Shown in pieces: positions 53,139 to 61,581 of a stretch of 64,000 bases of DNA; position 1 is the stretch's first letter, and every line of letters begins with the position of its first letter. A model generated the notes under the pieces. The model saw only the letters and a list, made by a program, of their open reading frames with translations. It ran no database searches and was not told the DNA's origin. The position numbers were made by a program, and so were the translations under genes. The stretch comes from DATFES01 sp035457725. GTDB taxonomy: Bacteria > Pseudomonadota > Alphaproteobacteria > CACIAM-22H2. The DNA lies in the NCBI GenBank assembly GCA_035457725.1, contig DATIBC010000092.1, forward strand, positions 5,420 to 69,419, written 5' to 3'.

Positions 53139-54206
53139 TCAGTGCCCCTTCGCCAGGCCCGCGTCGCTCGCGGTCGCGCGCGCGGGCGATTCGACCTCGC
53201 GCAGGTGACATGCGACGAAATGCCCGGCGCGAACTTCGCGCATCGCCGGTTCCTCGACGCGGCATCGCGCCTCCGCGTACGGACAGCGCGTATGAAAACG
53301 GCAGCCCGACGGGGGATTGATCGGGCTGGGCACGTCGCCGGCAAGAATGATCCGTTTGCGCTTCGCGGTCGGATCAGGCACCGGAACGGCCGAAAGCAGC
53401 GCCTCGGTGTAGGGATGGAGCGGCGTGCGAAACAGCGAACGCTTGTCGGTCAGCTCGACGATCTTGCCGAGGTACATGACGGCGATCCGGTGGCTGATAT
53501 GCTCGACTACGGCCAAATCATGGGCGATGAACAGATAGGACAGGCGGAACTCCGCCTGAAGATCCATGAGAAGGTTGATCACTTGCGCCTGAACCGAAAC
53601 GTCGAGCGCCGATACCGGCTCGTCGCAGACGATCAGCTCGGGATTGAGCGCCAACGCGCGCGCGATACCGATGCGTTGCCGCTGCCCACCCGAGAACTCG
53701 TGCGGATAGCGCTGCATTTGCTCGCGGCGCAGGCCGACCTTGTCGAACAGCGTGGCGACGCGCTCGGCTAACTCCTTGCCGCTGTTGACGCCGTAGTTAA
53801 CCAGCGGCTCGCCGACGATCTGCTGAACCGTCATGCGCGGGTTGAGCGATGAGTACGGATCCTGAAAGACCACCTGCAGCTCGCGCCGATAGGCGCGCAT
53901 GGCCTTGCGCGACAGTCCGTCGATACGCTGCCCGCGCAGCGAAATGGCGCCAGACGTCGGCTCGATGAGCTTCAGTATCGCCTTTCCGGCGGTCGACTTG
54001 CCGCATCCGCTCTCACCGACCAAGCCGAGTGTTTCGCCCTTGTCGATCGTGAAGCTGATACCATCGACCGCATAAACATACCCCGCAATGCGCGACAGCA
54101 GCCCCTTACGAACCGGGTAGTGCTTGCGGAGATCGCTCACCTCGAGCAGCGACGGCGCGCCGGAGGCGCCGCGAGGCTGCGGGACGCTGTCCGTCCGGCT
54201 GCTCAT
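53139..54206 (-). CDS. peptide-type ABC transporter ATP-binding protein (OppF/DppF-like)
   Basis: A 355-residue ATPase has Walker A GESGCGKST, Q-loop FQDPYSSLNP, signature FSGGQRQRIGIARAL and Walker B LIVCDEPVSALDVS, then the oligopeptide-specific C-terminal Cys-rich FHTRCPYAEARC. The start at 54206 overlaps OppD (ATGA); an ATG at 54227 adds seven residues. It pairs with OppD. Its stop lies two bases before the DpaL start, tying import to diaminopropionate breakdown. Confidence 0.93.
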   Translation of the reverse strand: MSSRTDSVPQPRGASGAPSLLEVSDLRKHYPVRKGLLSRIAGYVYAVDGISFTIDKGETLGLVGESGCGKSTAGKAILKLIEPTSGAISLRGQRIDGLSRKAMRAYRRELQVVFQDPYSSLNPRMTVQQIVGEPLVNYGVNSGKELAERVATLFDKVGLRREQMQRYPHEFSGGQRQRIGIARALALNPELIVCDEPVSALDVSVQAQVINLLMDLQAEFRLSYLFIAHDLAVVEHISHRIAVMYLGKIVELTDKRSLFRTPLHPYTEALLSAVPVPDPTAKRKRIILAGDVPSPINPPSGCRFHTRCPYAEARCRVEEPAMREVRAGHFVACHLREVESPARATASDAGLAKGH

Positions 54207-55225
54207 GCCGCGGCCACCCGTCGCCATTCGAAGCAGGCGACCAGTCGATCCTTGCCGAGCGACTCGAGTTCTGGCGCGTCGCGCCGGCAGCGCTCGACGG
54301 CGAACGGACAGCGCGGCGCGAACGCGCAGCCGACAATTTCCTCGCGCAGCGAAGGCACCAATCCGGGAATCTCCATCAATCGCCGCTGCGATTTCTCGTC
54401 AAGCGTCGAACCGAGCTTCGGCACCGAATTGAGGAGCCCGCGCGTGTACGGATGCAGTGGCCGCTCGAACAGCTCGCCGACCGACGATTGTTCGACCTTT
54501 CGGCCCGCGTACATGACGATGACGCGCTGCGCCATCTCGGCCACGACGCCGAGGTCGTGGGTGATGAGCACGATCGCCGCGCCGATCTTGCTCTTCAGTT
54601 CGCGCATCAGATCGAGAATTTGCGCCTGAATCGTGACATCCAGCGCGGTCGTCGGCTCGTCGGCAATGAGGAGCTTCGGATTACAAGCCAGCGCCATGGC
54701 GATCATCACGCGTTGCCGCATTCCGCCCGAAAGCTGGTGTGGATATTGTTCGACCCGTCGTTCCGCCTCTGGGATATGCACCAGGCGGAGCATCTCGATG
54801 GAGCGCTCGAGCGCCTGCTTGGCGTCGAGCCCCTGGTGGAGGCGCAGCGTCTCGCCGATCTGCCGCCCGATCGTCAGGACCGGGTTGAGCGACGTCATCG
54901 GCTCCTGGAAGATCATCGATACTTCGTTGCCGCGGATCGACCTCATTTCGCTTTCGTCGATCTCGAGCAAATTGCGGCCCTGAAAACGGATCGTCCCGCC
55001 GACGATGCGACCGGGCGGAGAGGGAATCAGTCGTAAAATCGACAGCGCGGTGACGCTTTTGCCGCAGCCCGACTCACCGACGACCGCCAATGTTTCTCCC
55101 GGGCGCACCTCGTACGATACCCCGTCGACCGCGCGCACCACGCCATCGCGGGTAAAAAAGTATGTTCGCAGATCCTCGATCTCGAGCAGCGGTCCATCTC
55201 GCGCAGCGCTTGCGTCCATGCGCAT
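54203..55225 (-). CDS. peptide-type ABC transporter ATP-binding protein (OppD/DppD-like)
   Basis: A 340-residue ATPase has Walker A GESGCGKSV, FQEPMTSLNP, LSGGMRQRVMIAMAL and LLIADEPTTALDVT, ending in AFAPRCPFAVERC. Start 55225 lies five bases past the DppC stop with GAAGA upstream; the ORF reaching 55900 is a shadow of the permease. It works with the OppF-like ATPase and the permeases to import peptide-like or opine-like compounds. Confidence 0.93.
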   Translation of the reverse strand: MRMDASAARDGPLLEIEDLRTYFFTRDGVVRAVDGVSYEVRPGETLAVVGESGCGKSVTALSILRLIPSPPGRIVGGTIRFQGRNLLEIDESEMRSIRGNEVSMIFQEPMTSLNPVLTIGRQIGETLRLHQGLDAKQALERSIEMLRLVHIPEAERRVEQYPHQLSGGMRQRVMIAMALACNPKLLIADEPTTALDVTIQAQILDLMRELKSKIGAAIVLITHDLGVVAEMAQRVIVMYAGRKVEQSSVGELFERPLHPYTRGLLNSVPKLGSTLDEKSQRRLMEIPGLVPSLREEIVGCAFAPRCPFAVERCRRDAPELESLGKDRLVACFEWRRVAAA

Positions 55226-55230
55226 GCTCT

Positions 55231-56112
55231 TCACATCCGTCGCGCCAACCGCGGGTCGAGGGCGTCGCGCAATCCGTCGCCGACGAGATTCACCGCCAGC
55301 ACCGTCAGCGAGAGGCATATCCCGGGAAACAGGATGATGTAGAAGGCGACCTGAAACAGCGCCCGGCCCTCGGCCATGATGTTGCCCCAACTCGGGATGT
55401 TGGGCGGCGTGCCGGCGCCGATGAAGCTCAAGATCGCCTCGGTGATGATCGCCGAGGCGCAGATGAAGGTGCCCTGGACCAGCAGCGGCGCCACGGTGTT
55501 GGGCAGGATGTGGCGTAGCAGCGTGCGCAGGAACCCGCTTCCGGCCGCGGTCGCCGCCTCGACGAAAGGCTGCTCCCGCAGGCTCAAGACAACGCTGCGG
55601 ACCAGGCGCGTCACGCGCGGCACCTCGGCGAGCGTGATGGCGAAGATCACGTTCTCTAAGCTGGCTTTGGTCAAAGCCATCAGGGCGATCGCCAGCAGAA
55701 CCGGCGGGATGGACATCAGCCCGTCCATCACGCGCATGAGAATGGCATCGGCGATCCGGTTGAACCCGGTGATCAGGCCGAGCGCCAGGCCGAACATGGT
55801 GCTGAAGATGGCGACGGCGAGGCCGACCGCGAGCGATATCCGTGCGCCGTAGACAACGCGGCTGTAGACGTCGCGCCCGAGCATGTCGGTGCCGAACCAA
55901 TACTCCGCGGACGGCTCCTTGAGACGGCGCACCGGCGAGAGCGCTTGCGGATCGATGGTGCCGAGATAGGGCGCCAGAATCGCCATCATGACCATGACGG
56001 TCAGGATGGCGATGCCGACGATCATCGTCGGATGACGCCGAAGCGCCTCGCGAACAAGACCATGCGGCTTGTGGACGTTGATGGCGTCCGCGGCGGCGAT
56101 ATTCGCGGCCAT
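55231..56112 (-). CDS. peptide-type ABC transporter permease (DppC-like)
   Basis: A 293-residue permease has five or six hydrophobic segments and the DppC signatures FGTDMLGRDVYSRVVYGARISL, with an EAATAAGSGFLRTLLRHILPN coupling (EAA) loop. ATG 56112 follows the DppB stop by four bases. It belongs to the same transporter. Nothing in it tells the ligand. Confidence 0.93.
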   Translation of the reverse strand: MAANIAAADAINVHKPHGLVREALRRHPTMIVGIAILTVMVMMAILAPYLGTIDPQALSPVRRLKEPSAEYWFGTDMLGRDVYSRVVYGARISLAVGLAVAIFSTMFGLALGLITGFNRIADAILMRVMDGLMSIPPVLLAIALMALTKASLENVIFAITLAEVPRVTRLVRSVVLSLREQPFVEAATAAGSGFLRTLLRHILPNTVAPLLVQGTFICASAIITEAILSFIGAGTPPNIPSWGNIMAEGRALFQVAFYIILFPGICLSLTVLAVNLVGDGLRDALDPRLARRM

Positions 56113-56116
56113 CGCG

Positions 56117-57058
56117 TCAGTATCGAATACGCGGGTCGAGCAGCGTGTAGCTGAGGTCGACCGCGAGGTTGATCAATACATAGGCCGCCGAAAAGATCAG
56201 GATCACGCCTTGGATAATCGGATAGTCGCGCCGCAAGATGGCGTCGACGGTGAGCCGGCCGATGCCCGGGATGGCGAACACAGTTTCGGTCACCACCACG
56301 CCGCTGATGAGCAGCGCCACGCCGATGCCGATGACGGTGACGATCGGCACCGCCGCGTTCTTGAGCGCATGGCCGATGAGCACCTTGTCGGTCGCCAGTC
56401 CCTTGGCCTGGGCGGTGCGAATATAATCTTGCGACAGGACCTCGAGCATGCTGGCGCGCGTGATGCGCGCAATGAGGGCAGCGTAGGTCAGCCCGAGCGC
56501 GATGCTAGGCAGGATCAGGCGCTCGACGAACGGCCAAAGTCCCTCGGCGATGCTGGCGTACCCTTGAACCGGCAAGATGTCGAGGCTCAGCGAAAAGACG
56601 AAGATAAGCATATAGGCGAGCACGAAGACGGGGATCGAGAAACTGAGGACGGCAAAAACCATTACCGCGCGATCGACCCACTGCCCTGCCTTCCACGCCG
56701 CGACGACGCCGAGCGGCACGGCGACGACGATCGCCACCAGCAGCGTCGATAACGACAGCGCGACGGTCGGTTCGATGCGCTGACCGATCAGCCTCGTCAC
56801 CGGCAAGTTGGTGAAGATCGATATCCCGAGATCGCCCTGCAGTACGCCCCAGAGCCACGATCCGAAGCGAACCAGGAACGGTTCATCGAGGCCGAGACTC
56901 TTGCGAATGCGAGCGATATCTTCATCGGTCGCAAGATCGCCGGCGATCACCGCGGCCGGGTCCCCGGGCGAAATATACAGCAGTGAAAATACAAAAAGCG
57001 CCACCACCCCCATGACGGGGATGGTGGCGAAGATCCGCCGGACGATGTACGCGAACAC
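56117..57058 (-). CDS. peptide-type ABC transporter permease (DppB-like)
   Basis: A 313-residue permease has six hydrophobic segments, starting VFAYIVRRIFATIPVMG. The EAA loop is QDYIRTAQAKGLATDKVLIGHALKN, and the C-terminal PGIGRLTVDAILRRDYPIIQG is family-typical. The start is GTG at 57058, 27 bases after the binding-protein stop. With DppC it forms the membrane channel. Confidence 0.92.
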   Translation of the reverse strand: MFAYIVRRIFATIPVMGVVALFVFSLLYISPGDPAAVIAGDLATDEDIARIRKSLGLDEPFLVRFGSWLWGVLQGDLGISIFTNLPVTRLIGQRIEPTVALSLSTLLVAIVVAVPLGVVAAWKAGQWVDRAVMVFAVLSFSIPVFVLAYMLIFVFSLSLDILPVQGYASIAEGLWPFVERLILPSIALGLTYAALIARITRASMLEVLSQDYIRTAQAKGLATDKVLIGHALKNAAVPIVTVIGIGVALLISGVVVTETVFAIPGIGRLTVDAILRRDYPIIQGVILIFSAAYVLINLAVDLSYTLLDPRIRY

Positions 57059-57085
57059 CGTTCCGTCGTCCGGCCATTCAGGCCG

Positions 57086-58681
57086 TTACTTTTTCTCGAT
57101 ATTCCACAGGAACGCCACGGGCGCGACGATGATGCCCGAAATGTTCTTGCGGTAGGCGGTCGGAATCTTGAACTGGCCGACCGGAATGTACGGCGCCGCT
57201 TCGTAGGCCGCCATCTGGATTTCGGCCGCGAGTTTCTTTTGCTCGTCGAGATTCGGCGCCACGAACCAGTCATTGCGCAATTTCTCGATCTTCTCGTTGG
57301 TCGGCCAGCCGAACCATGCGCCGGCGCCGTTGCCGCGCAGGGCCGAGTTCAGCGCCGGATTGACCATATCGGGTCCGACCCACCAGGTGTGGAAGATGCT
57401 CCACCCGCCCTTATCCACCGGCTCTTTGGAGGCGCGCCGCGTTATCAGCGTTCCCCAGTCGTTGGCATGCAGTTCGACGTTGACGCCGATCTTGCGCAGC
57501 AGTTCGGTGGTGATCAGCGCTTGGCCATGGACGATCGGCTGATCCGTCGCCGATAGAACGACGATCTTCTCGCCGTTGTATCCGGCCTCCTTGACCAGTT
57601 GCTTCGCCTTGTCGAGGCTCCGCGCGCCTTTGAGTACCTCGGCGCCGGCTTCGCTGGCCATCGGCGTGTCACAGGTGTAGTAGGCGTAGCACGTCTTCCA
57701 ATTCTTCTGATCGCCGGCGATCGCGGTCAGATACTCCTTCTGGTCGACGAGATACTGCAGCGCTTGACGCATCTTCGGGTTATTGAACGGCGGCTGCAGG
57801 TGGTTGAAGCGAATGATGCCGATGCTGCCCAACGGGTCGATGTTGTCGACGACGATATCGCGACTACGCGCCAGCACCGGAACGAGATCCGGATGCAGTT
57901 GCTCCCAGATGTCGGCTTCGCCGGCGGACATCGCCGCCGCGGCGGTGGCCGGATCGGGAATGTAGACCCATTCCACCCGATCGACCTTGACCACCTTGCC
58001 GCCCGCCGCCCATGACGGCGGCTCCTTGCGCGGAACGTAATCGGTGTTCTTGACGTAAACGACCTTGTTGCCCGGCACCCACTCCTCGCGCACGAACTTG
58101 AACGGTCCGGAGCCGATCGTTTCCTTGATCTGTTCGTTGGCATCGGTGTTGGCGACGCGCTCCGGCATCATGAACGGGACATTCGAAGACAATTTGCCGA
58201 GGCTTTCGATCAGCGCCGGATATGGCGCCTTCAGCTTGATCGCGAACGTCCTGTCATCGACCACTGTCATTTCGGCGATCATCTCGGCGGTTTTTTGGCC
58301 GAACGCATCGCGCTTGCTCCACCGGCGGATCGACGCAATGCAGTCGGCCGGCTTGACCGGTTGTCCATCGTGCCACTTGAGACCGTCGCGAAGCTTGATC
58401 GTGTGGGTAAGGCCGTCGGGGCTCGCCGTGTGGGTTTCGGCCATCTGCGGCTGAACCTTGAAGTTGGCGTCGGTCGCAAACAGCGTGTCGTAGACCATGT
58501 AGCCGTGATTGCGCGTGATGTACGCGGTCGTCCAGACCGGATCGACGATCCGTAAATCGGCTTGCGGAATGAACTTGAGCGTTTTACTCGATGACTGCGC
58601 CGCTACGTCGTGCGAAGCGAACGCGGTCGCAACCGCGGCGACCGCCGCGATCCCAACCAGCGAAGTGAGGCGTTGTTTCAT
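57086..58681 (-). CDS. peptide-type ABC transporter substrate-binding protein (SBP_bac_5)
   Basis: A 531-residue periplasmic protein has a signal peptide (hydrophobic 8-22, VAAQ cleavage near 29). Family motifs are LRIVDPVWTTAYITRNHGY, KWHDGQPVKPADC and AIRFN-like IIRFNHLQPPFNN, with LQYLVDQKEY. GAGGAGG lies ten bases before the ATG. The gene leads an eight-gene operon: transporter, then DpaL and two carbamoylases. In such proteins the ligand need not be a peptide; it could be a carbamoylated amino acid, ureide or diaminopropionyl compound. Confidence 0.92.
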   Translation of the reverse strand: MKQRLTSLVGIAAVAAVATAFASHDVAAQSSSKTLKFIPQADLRIVDPVWTTAYITRNHGYMVYDTLFATDANFKVQPQMAETHTASPDGLTHTIKLRDGLKWHDGQPVKPADCIASIRRWSKRDAFGQKTAEMIAEMTVVDDRTFAIKLKAPYPALIESLGKLSSNVPFMMPERVANTDANEQIKETIGSGPFKFVREEWVPGNKVVYVKNTDYVPRKEPPSWAAGGKVVKVDRVEWVYIPDPATAAAAMSAGEADIWEQLHPDLVPVLARSRDIVVDNIDPLGSIGIIRFNHLQPPFNNPKMRQALQYLVDQKEYLTAIAGDQKNWKTCYAYYTCDTPMASEAGAEVLKGARSLDKAKQLVKEAGYNGEKIVVLSATDQPIVHGQALITTELLRKIGVNVELHANDWGTLITRRASKEPVDKGGWSIFHTWWVGPDMVNPALNSALRGNGAGAWFGWPTNEKIEKLRNDWFVAPNLDEQKKLAAEIQMAAYEAAPYIPVGQFKIPTAYRKNISGIIVAPVAFLWNIEKK

Positions 58682-59006
58682 GATCGATGACCTCCTCGAT
58701 ACGAACGCGTCACCGGCCCAGCGGACCCGCCAGTCCGTGCGCGCTTGGATGATGGACCCGAGACAGCGGCAGACGTTGCCGCCCCTGCAGCACTTATTTC
58801 GGTACGTCCGTGCGAAATGCGTGCCACACCCGCCTATTGTCCCCGGCTGCGACGCGCCCGGGTTCTGGCGCTCGCCGCATGGCGCAATTTAAGGCACATC
58901 GCCCATCGGACGGCAAGGGATTGGCCATCCGCCCGATGGGCGTTTTCCTGGCGGCGCGAGCCTGATATCCAATGCGATCATCGAAGGGAGATCAGGGAGG
59001 GTGCAG
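58682..59006. other. Divergent gap, transporter operon / amidohydrolase operon
   Basis: The 325-base non-coding region holds promoters for both directions, plus a terminator-like hairpin at 58900-58946. I see no other gene or known binding site. The frame open from 58745 through to the amidase gene is a shadow because it runs antisense in codon character and lacks a ribosome site. Confidence 0.45.
58900..58946 (+). terminator. Rho-independent terminator-like hairpin in amidohydrolase leader
   Basis: CGCCCATCGG at 58900-58909 pairs perfectly with CCGATGGGCG at 58933-58942, extended by CGG/CCG after one mismatch, and followed by TTTT. It reads rightward and sits about 60 bases before the amidohydrolase start. 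It could end an upstream small RNA, or attenuate the operon. Confidence 0.6.
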
Positions 59007-60149
59007 GTGAAGTTCGATCTCGTTTTGACCGGCGGGCGGGTCATCGACCCGGCGCAAAATCTGGACCGGATGGCCGACGTCGGGTTTCGAGACGGACGCG
59101 TTGCGGCGGTCGGCGCCGGGCTTGCCCGCGAAAGCGCTCAATCGGTACGCGACGTGAGCGGCAAGATCGTCACGCCCGGCCTGATCGATCTGCACACCCA
59201 CGTCTACTGGGGCGGCACGTCGCTCGGGCTCGACCCCGAGATGCTCGCCCGGCGCAGTGCCGTGACGACGCTGGTCGACGCTGGCAGCGCCGGTCCGGGG
59301 AACTTCCATGGCTTCCGCAAGCACGTCATCGAGCCCGCGCCGGTGCGCGTGCTTCCGTACATCAATATCTCCTACGCCGGCATTTTCGCGTTCAGCCGGC
59401 CGGTGATGGTCGGAGAGTGCAGCGATATCAGGTTGATCGACGCGCGCGAATGCGTTCGCGTGGCGCGCGAACACGCCGATCTCGTGGTCGGCGTCAAGGT
59501 GCGGGTCGGCGGCGTGGCGAGCTTCGGGACCGGCGTGGCGCCGCTCGACTTCGCGATCGATGCCGCCGACGAACTCGAATTGCCGGTGATGGCGCATCTC
59601 GACTTTCCGCCGCCATCGCGCATCGAGGTGCTGACGCGGTTGCGGCCCGGCGACGTCCTGACGCACTGCTATCGACCGTTTCCCAACGCCCCAGTGCATG
59701 GCGACGGCCGCATCCACGACGAGGTCGTCGCGGCGCGTTCCCGTGGCGTGATATTCGACATCGGCCATGGCGGCGGATCGTTCGGTTTCCGTACTGCCCG
59801 TGCGGCGCTCGCCGCCGGATTTCCGCCCGACGTGATAAGCAGCGACGCCCATCAGCTCAGCATCGATGGACCGGCCTACGACCTGCTGGTGACGATGTCC
59901 AAGTTCCTTTGCCTCGGCATGCCGCTCGTCGACGTCGTCCGCTGTTCCACCGCCGCGCCTGCAAAGGCATTGCGGCGGCAAGATCTTGGAACGCTGGCGG
60001 TCGGGTCGGCCGGCGATGCATCGGTGCTCGACGTCTCGCGCGGCACGTTCGAGTATGTCGACGTGATCGGCGAAACGATCACCGGCGATCAACGAATCGT
60101 CAGCCACGGGGCGGTCGTGGCGGGTCGCTGGATGGAGGCCAGGGCATGA
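59007..60149 (+). CDS. COG3964 amidohydrolase (dihydroorotase-like / alpha-acetyl carboxylate esterase family)
   Basis: A 380-residue TIM-barrel amidohydrolase has HTHVY (His63, His65) after the TPGLIDL strand, a Lys in VVGVKVRVGG that may be carbamylated, and MAHLDFPP, LTHCYR and SSDAHQLS metal motifs. Characterised relatives (Atu3266 type) hydrolyse acetyl-(R)-mandelate-type compounds; other annotations call it dihydroorotase. GTG at 59007 with GGGAGG six bases upstream is preferred to GTG at 59001. It overlaps the amidase by four bases. Here a ring-opening hydantoinase-like role fits the neighbours but is unproven. Confidence 0.8.
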   Translation: MKFDLVLTGGRVIDPAQNLDRMADVGFRDGRVAAVGAGLARESAQSVRDVSGKIVTPGLIDLHTHVYWGGTSLGLDPEMLARRSAVTTLVDAGSAGPGNFHGFRKHVIEPAPVRVLPYINISYAGIFAFSRPVMVGECSDIRLIDARECVRVAREHADLVVGVKVRVGGVASFGTGVAPLDFAIDAADELELPVMAHLDFPPPSRIEVLTRLRPGDVLTHCYRPFPNAPVHGDGRIHDEVVAARSRGVIFDIGHGGGSFGFRTARAALAAGFPPDVISSDAHQLSIDGPAYDLLVTMSKFLCLGMPLVDVVRCSTAAPAKALRRQDLGTLAVGSAGDASVLDVSRGTFEYVDVIGETITGDQRIVSHGAVVAGRWMEARA

Positions 60150-61549
60150 CGGATTCGACGTCCGACCTAGCGTTCGCGTCGGCTGGCGAACTTCTGTCGG
60201 GCTATCGTCGCAGGACGATTTCACCGGTCGACGCCGCGAAAGCGGCGCTGGCGCGGATCGAAACGCTCAATCCGAAGCTCAACGCATTCTGCCTGATCGA
60301 CGCCGATGGGGCGCTCGCGGCGGCGCGCGAGAGCGAGGCGCGCTGGGTGAGGGACGCGCCGCGCGGCATGCTCGACGGGGTCACGGCGACGGTCAAGGAT
60401 CTGATCCTCGCGCGTGGCTGGCCCACGCTCCGTGGCTCGAAGCTCGTTTCGCCGAAGCAAAACTGGGACACCGATGCCCCCTCGGTCGCGCGCCTGCGCG
60501 CCGCCGGGTGCATCCTGCTCGGCAAGACCACGACACCCGAATTCGGTTGGAAAGCCTTGGGCGACAGCCCGCTCACCGGGATTACCCGCAACCCGTGGGA
60601 TCCGTCGCGCACGCCCGGAGGCAGCAGCGCCGGCGCCGCAGTCGCCGCCGCCGCCGGAATGGGTTGCCTTCACATTGGGACCGACGGCGGCGGTTCGATC
60701 CGCATTCCTTCGTCCTTCACGGGTAATTTCGGACTGAAGCCAAGTTTCGGTCGCGTCCCGGCCTATCCGCCGAGCTATTTCGGGTTGGTCTCGCATGTCG
60801 GACCGATGACGCGGACGGTGCGCGACGCCGCCTTGATGCTGACCGCGATGGCTGGGCACGAGGATCGCGATCCCTACTCGCTGCCCGCCGATGGGCGGGA
60901 CTACACGATTGGCATCGACGGCGGCGTTCGCGGTCTCAGGGTCGCTTACAGCCCGACGCTTGGATACGCCCACGTCGATCCCGAGGTGCGCGCGGCCGTG
61001 GACCGAGCGGTGCAGGTATTTTCCGATCTCGGTGCGATTGTCGAGATGGCCGACCCGGGATTCGCCTCTCCGTTCGACGCATTCTGGACGCTGTGGACGA
61101 CCGGAGCGGCCAAGCTTGTGTCCACATTGCCCGCCGATCGCCTGAACGAGCTCGATCCCGGTCTGCGGGAGGCGGCCGAGGAAGGCGCGCGCAAGCGCGC
61201 GCGGGACTGGCTCGACGCCGACGCCGTGCGCGCCGATCTCGGCCAGAAGATGGCGGCATTCCACCGCCGTTACGATCTCCTGATCACTCCAGCGGTCGCG
61301 GTGCCGGCGCTTCCCGTATCGCAAGATCTCAATGAGCCCGAGCGCGAAAGCGAATGGATCGACTGGACGCCGTTCAGCTATCCATTCAACATGACGCGTC
61401 AGCCGGCGGCCAGCATTCCTTGCGGTTTGACCAAGACCGGACTGCCCATTGGTCTGCAGATTGTCGGCGCGTTATTCGACGATGCGATCGTGCTGCGCGC
61501 GGCCCGCGCCCTTGAGACGATGCAACCATTCGTCCGCCCGCCGGCATGA
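60146..61549 (+). CDS. amidase (amidase signature family)
   Basis: A 467-residue AS-family hydrolase has the catalytic triad Lys84 (TVKDL), Ser160 (GGSSAG) and Ser184 (TDGGGSIRIPSS); the spacings 76 and 24 are normal for the family. It cleaves an amide bond. The ATG at 60146 overlaps the amidohydrolase stop (ATGA). A long upstream frame is a shadow. It is next to a carbamoylase, so ureide or malonamide-like substrates are plausible. Confidence 0.92.
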   Translation: MTDSTSDLAFASAGELLSGYRRRTISPVDAAKAALARIETLNPKLNAFCLIDADGALAAARESEARWVRDAPRGMLDGVTATVKDLILARGWPTLRGSKLVSPKQNWDTDAPSVARLRAAGCILLGKTTTPEFGWKALGDSPLTGITRNPWDPSRTPGGSSAGAAVAAAAGMGCLHIGTDGGGSIRIPSSFTGNFGLKPSFGRVPAYPPSYFGLVSHVGPMTRTVRDAALMLTAMAGHEDRDPYSLPADGRDYTIGIDGGVRGLRVAYSPTLGYAHVDPEVRAAVDRAVQVFSDLGAIVEMADPGFASPFDAFWTLWTTGAAKLVSTLPADRLNELDPGLREAAEEGARKRARDWLDADAVRADLGQKMAAFHRRYDLLITPAVAVPALPVSQDLNEPERESEWIDWTPFSYPFNMTRQPAASIPCGLTKTGLPIGLQIVGALFDDAIVLRAARALETMQPFVRPPA

Positions 61550-61581
61550 GACCACCGAGCAATTCGATGGGAACGACCGCC

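Noticed and set aside
58745..60145. Long frame in front of the amidase and a possible fused protein
   Set aside because: Arg/Ala-rich shadow of the real amidohydrolase gene in another frame; the amidase has its own ATG with an ATGA overlap.
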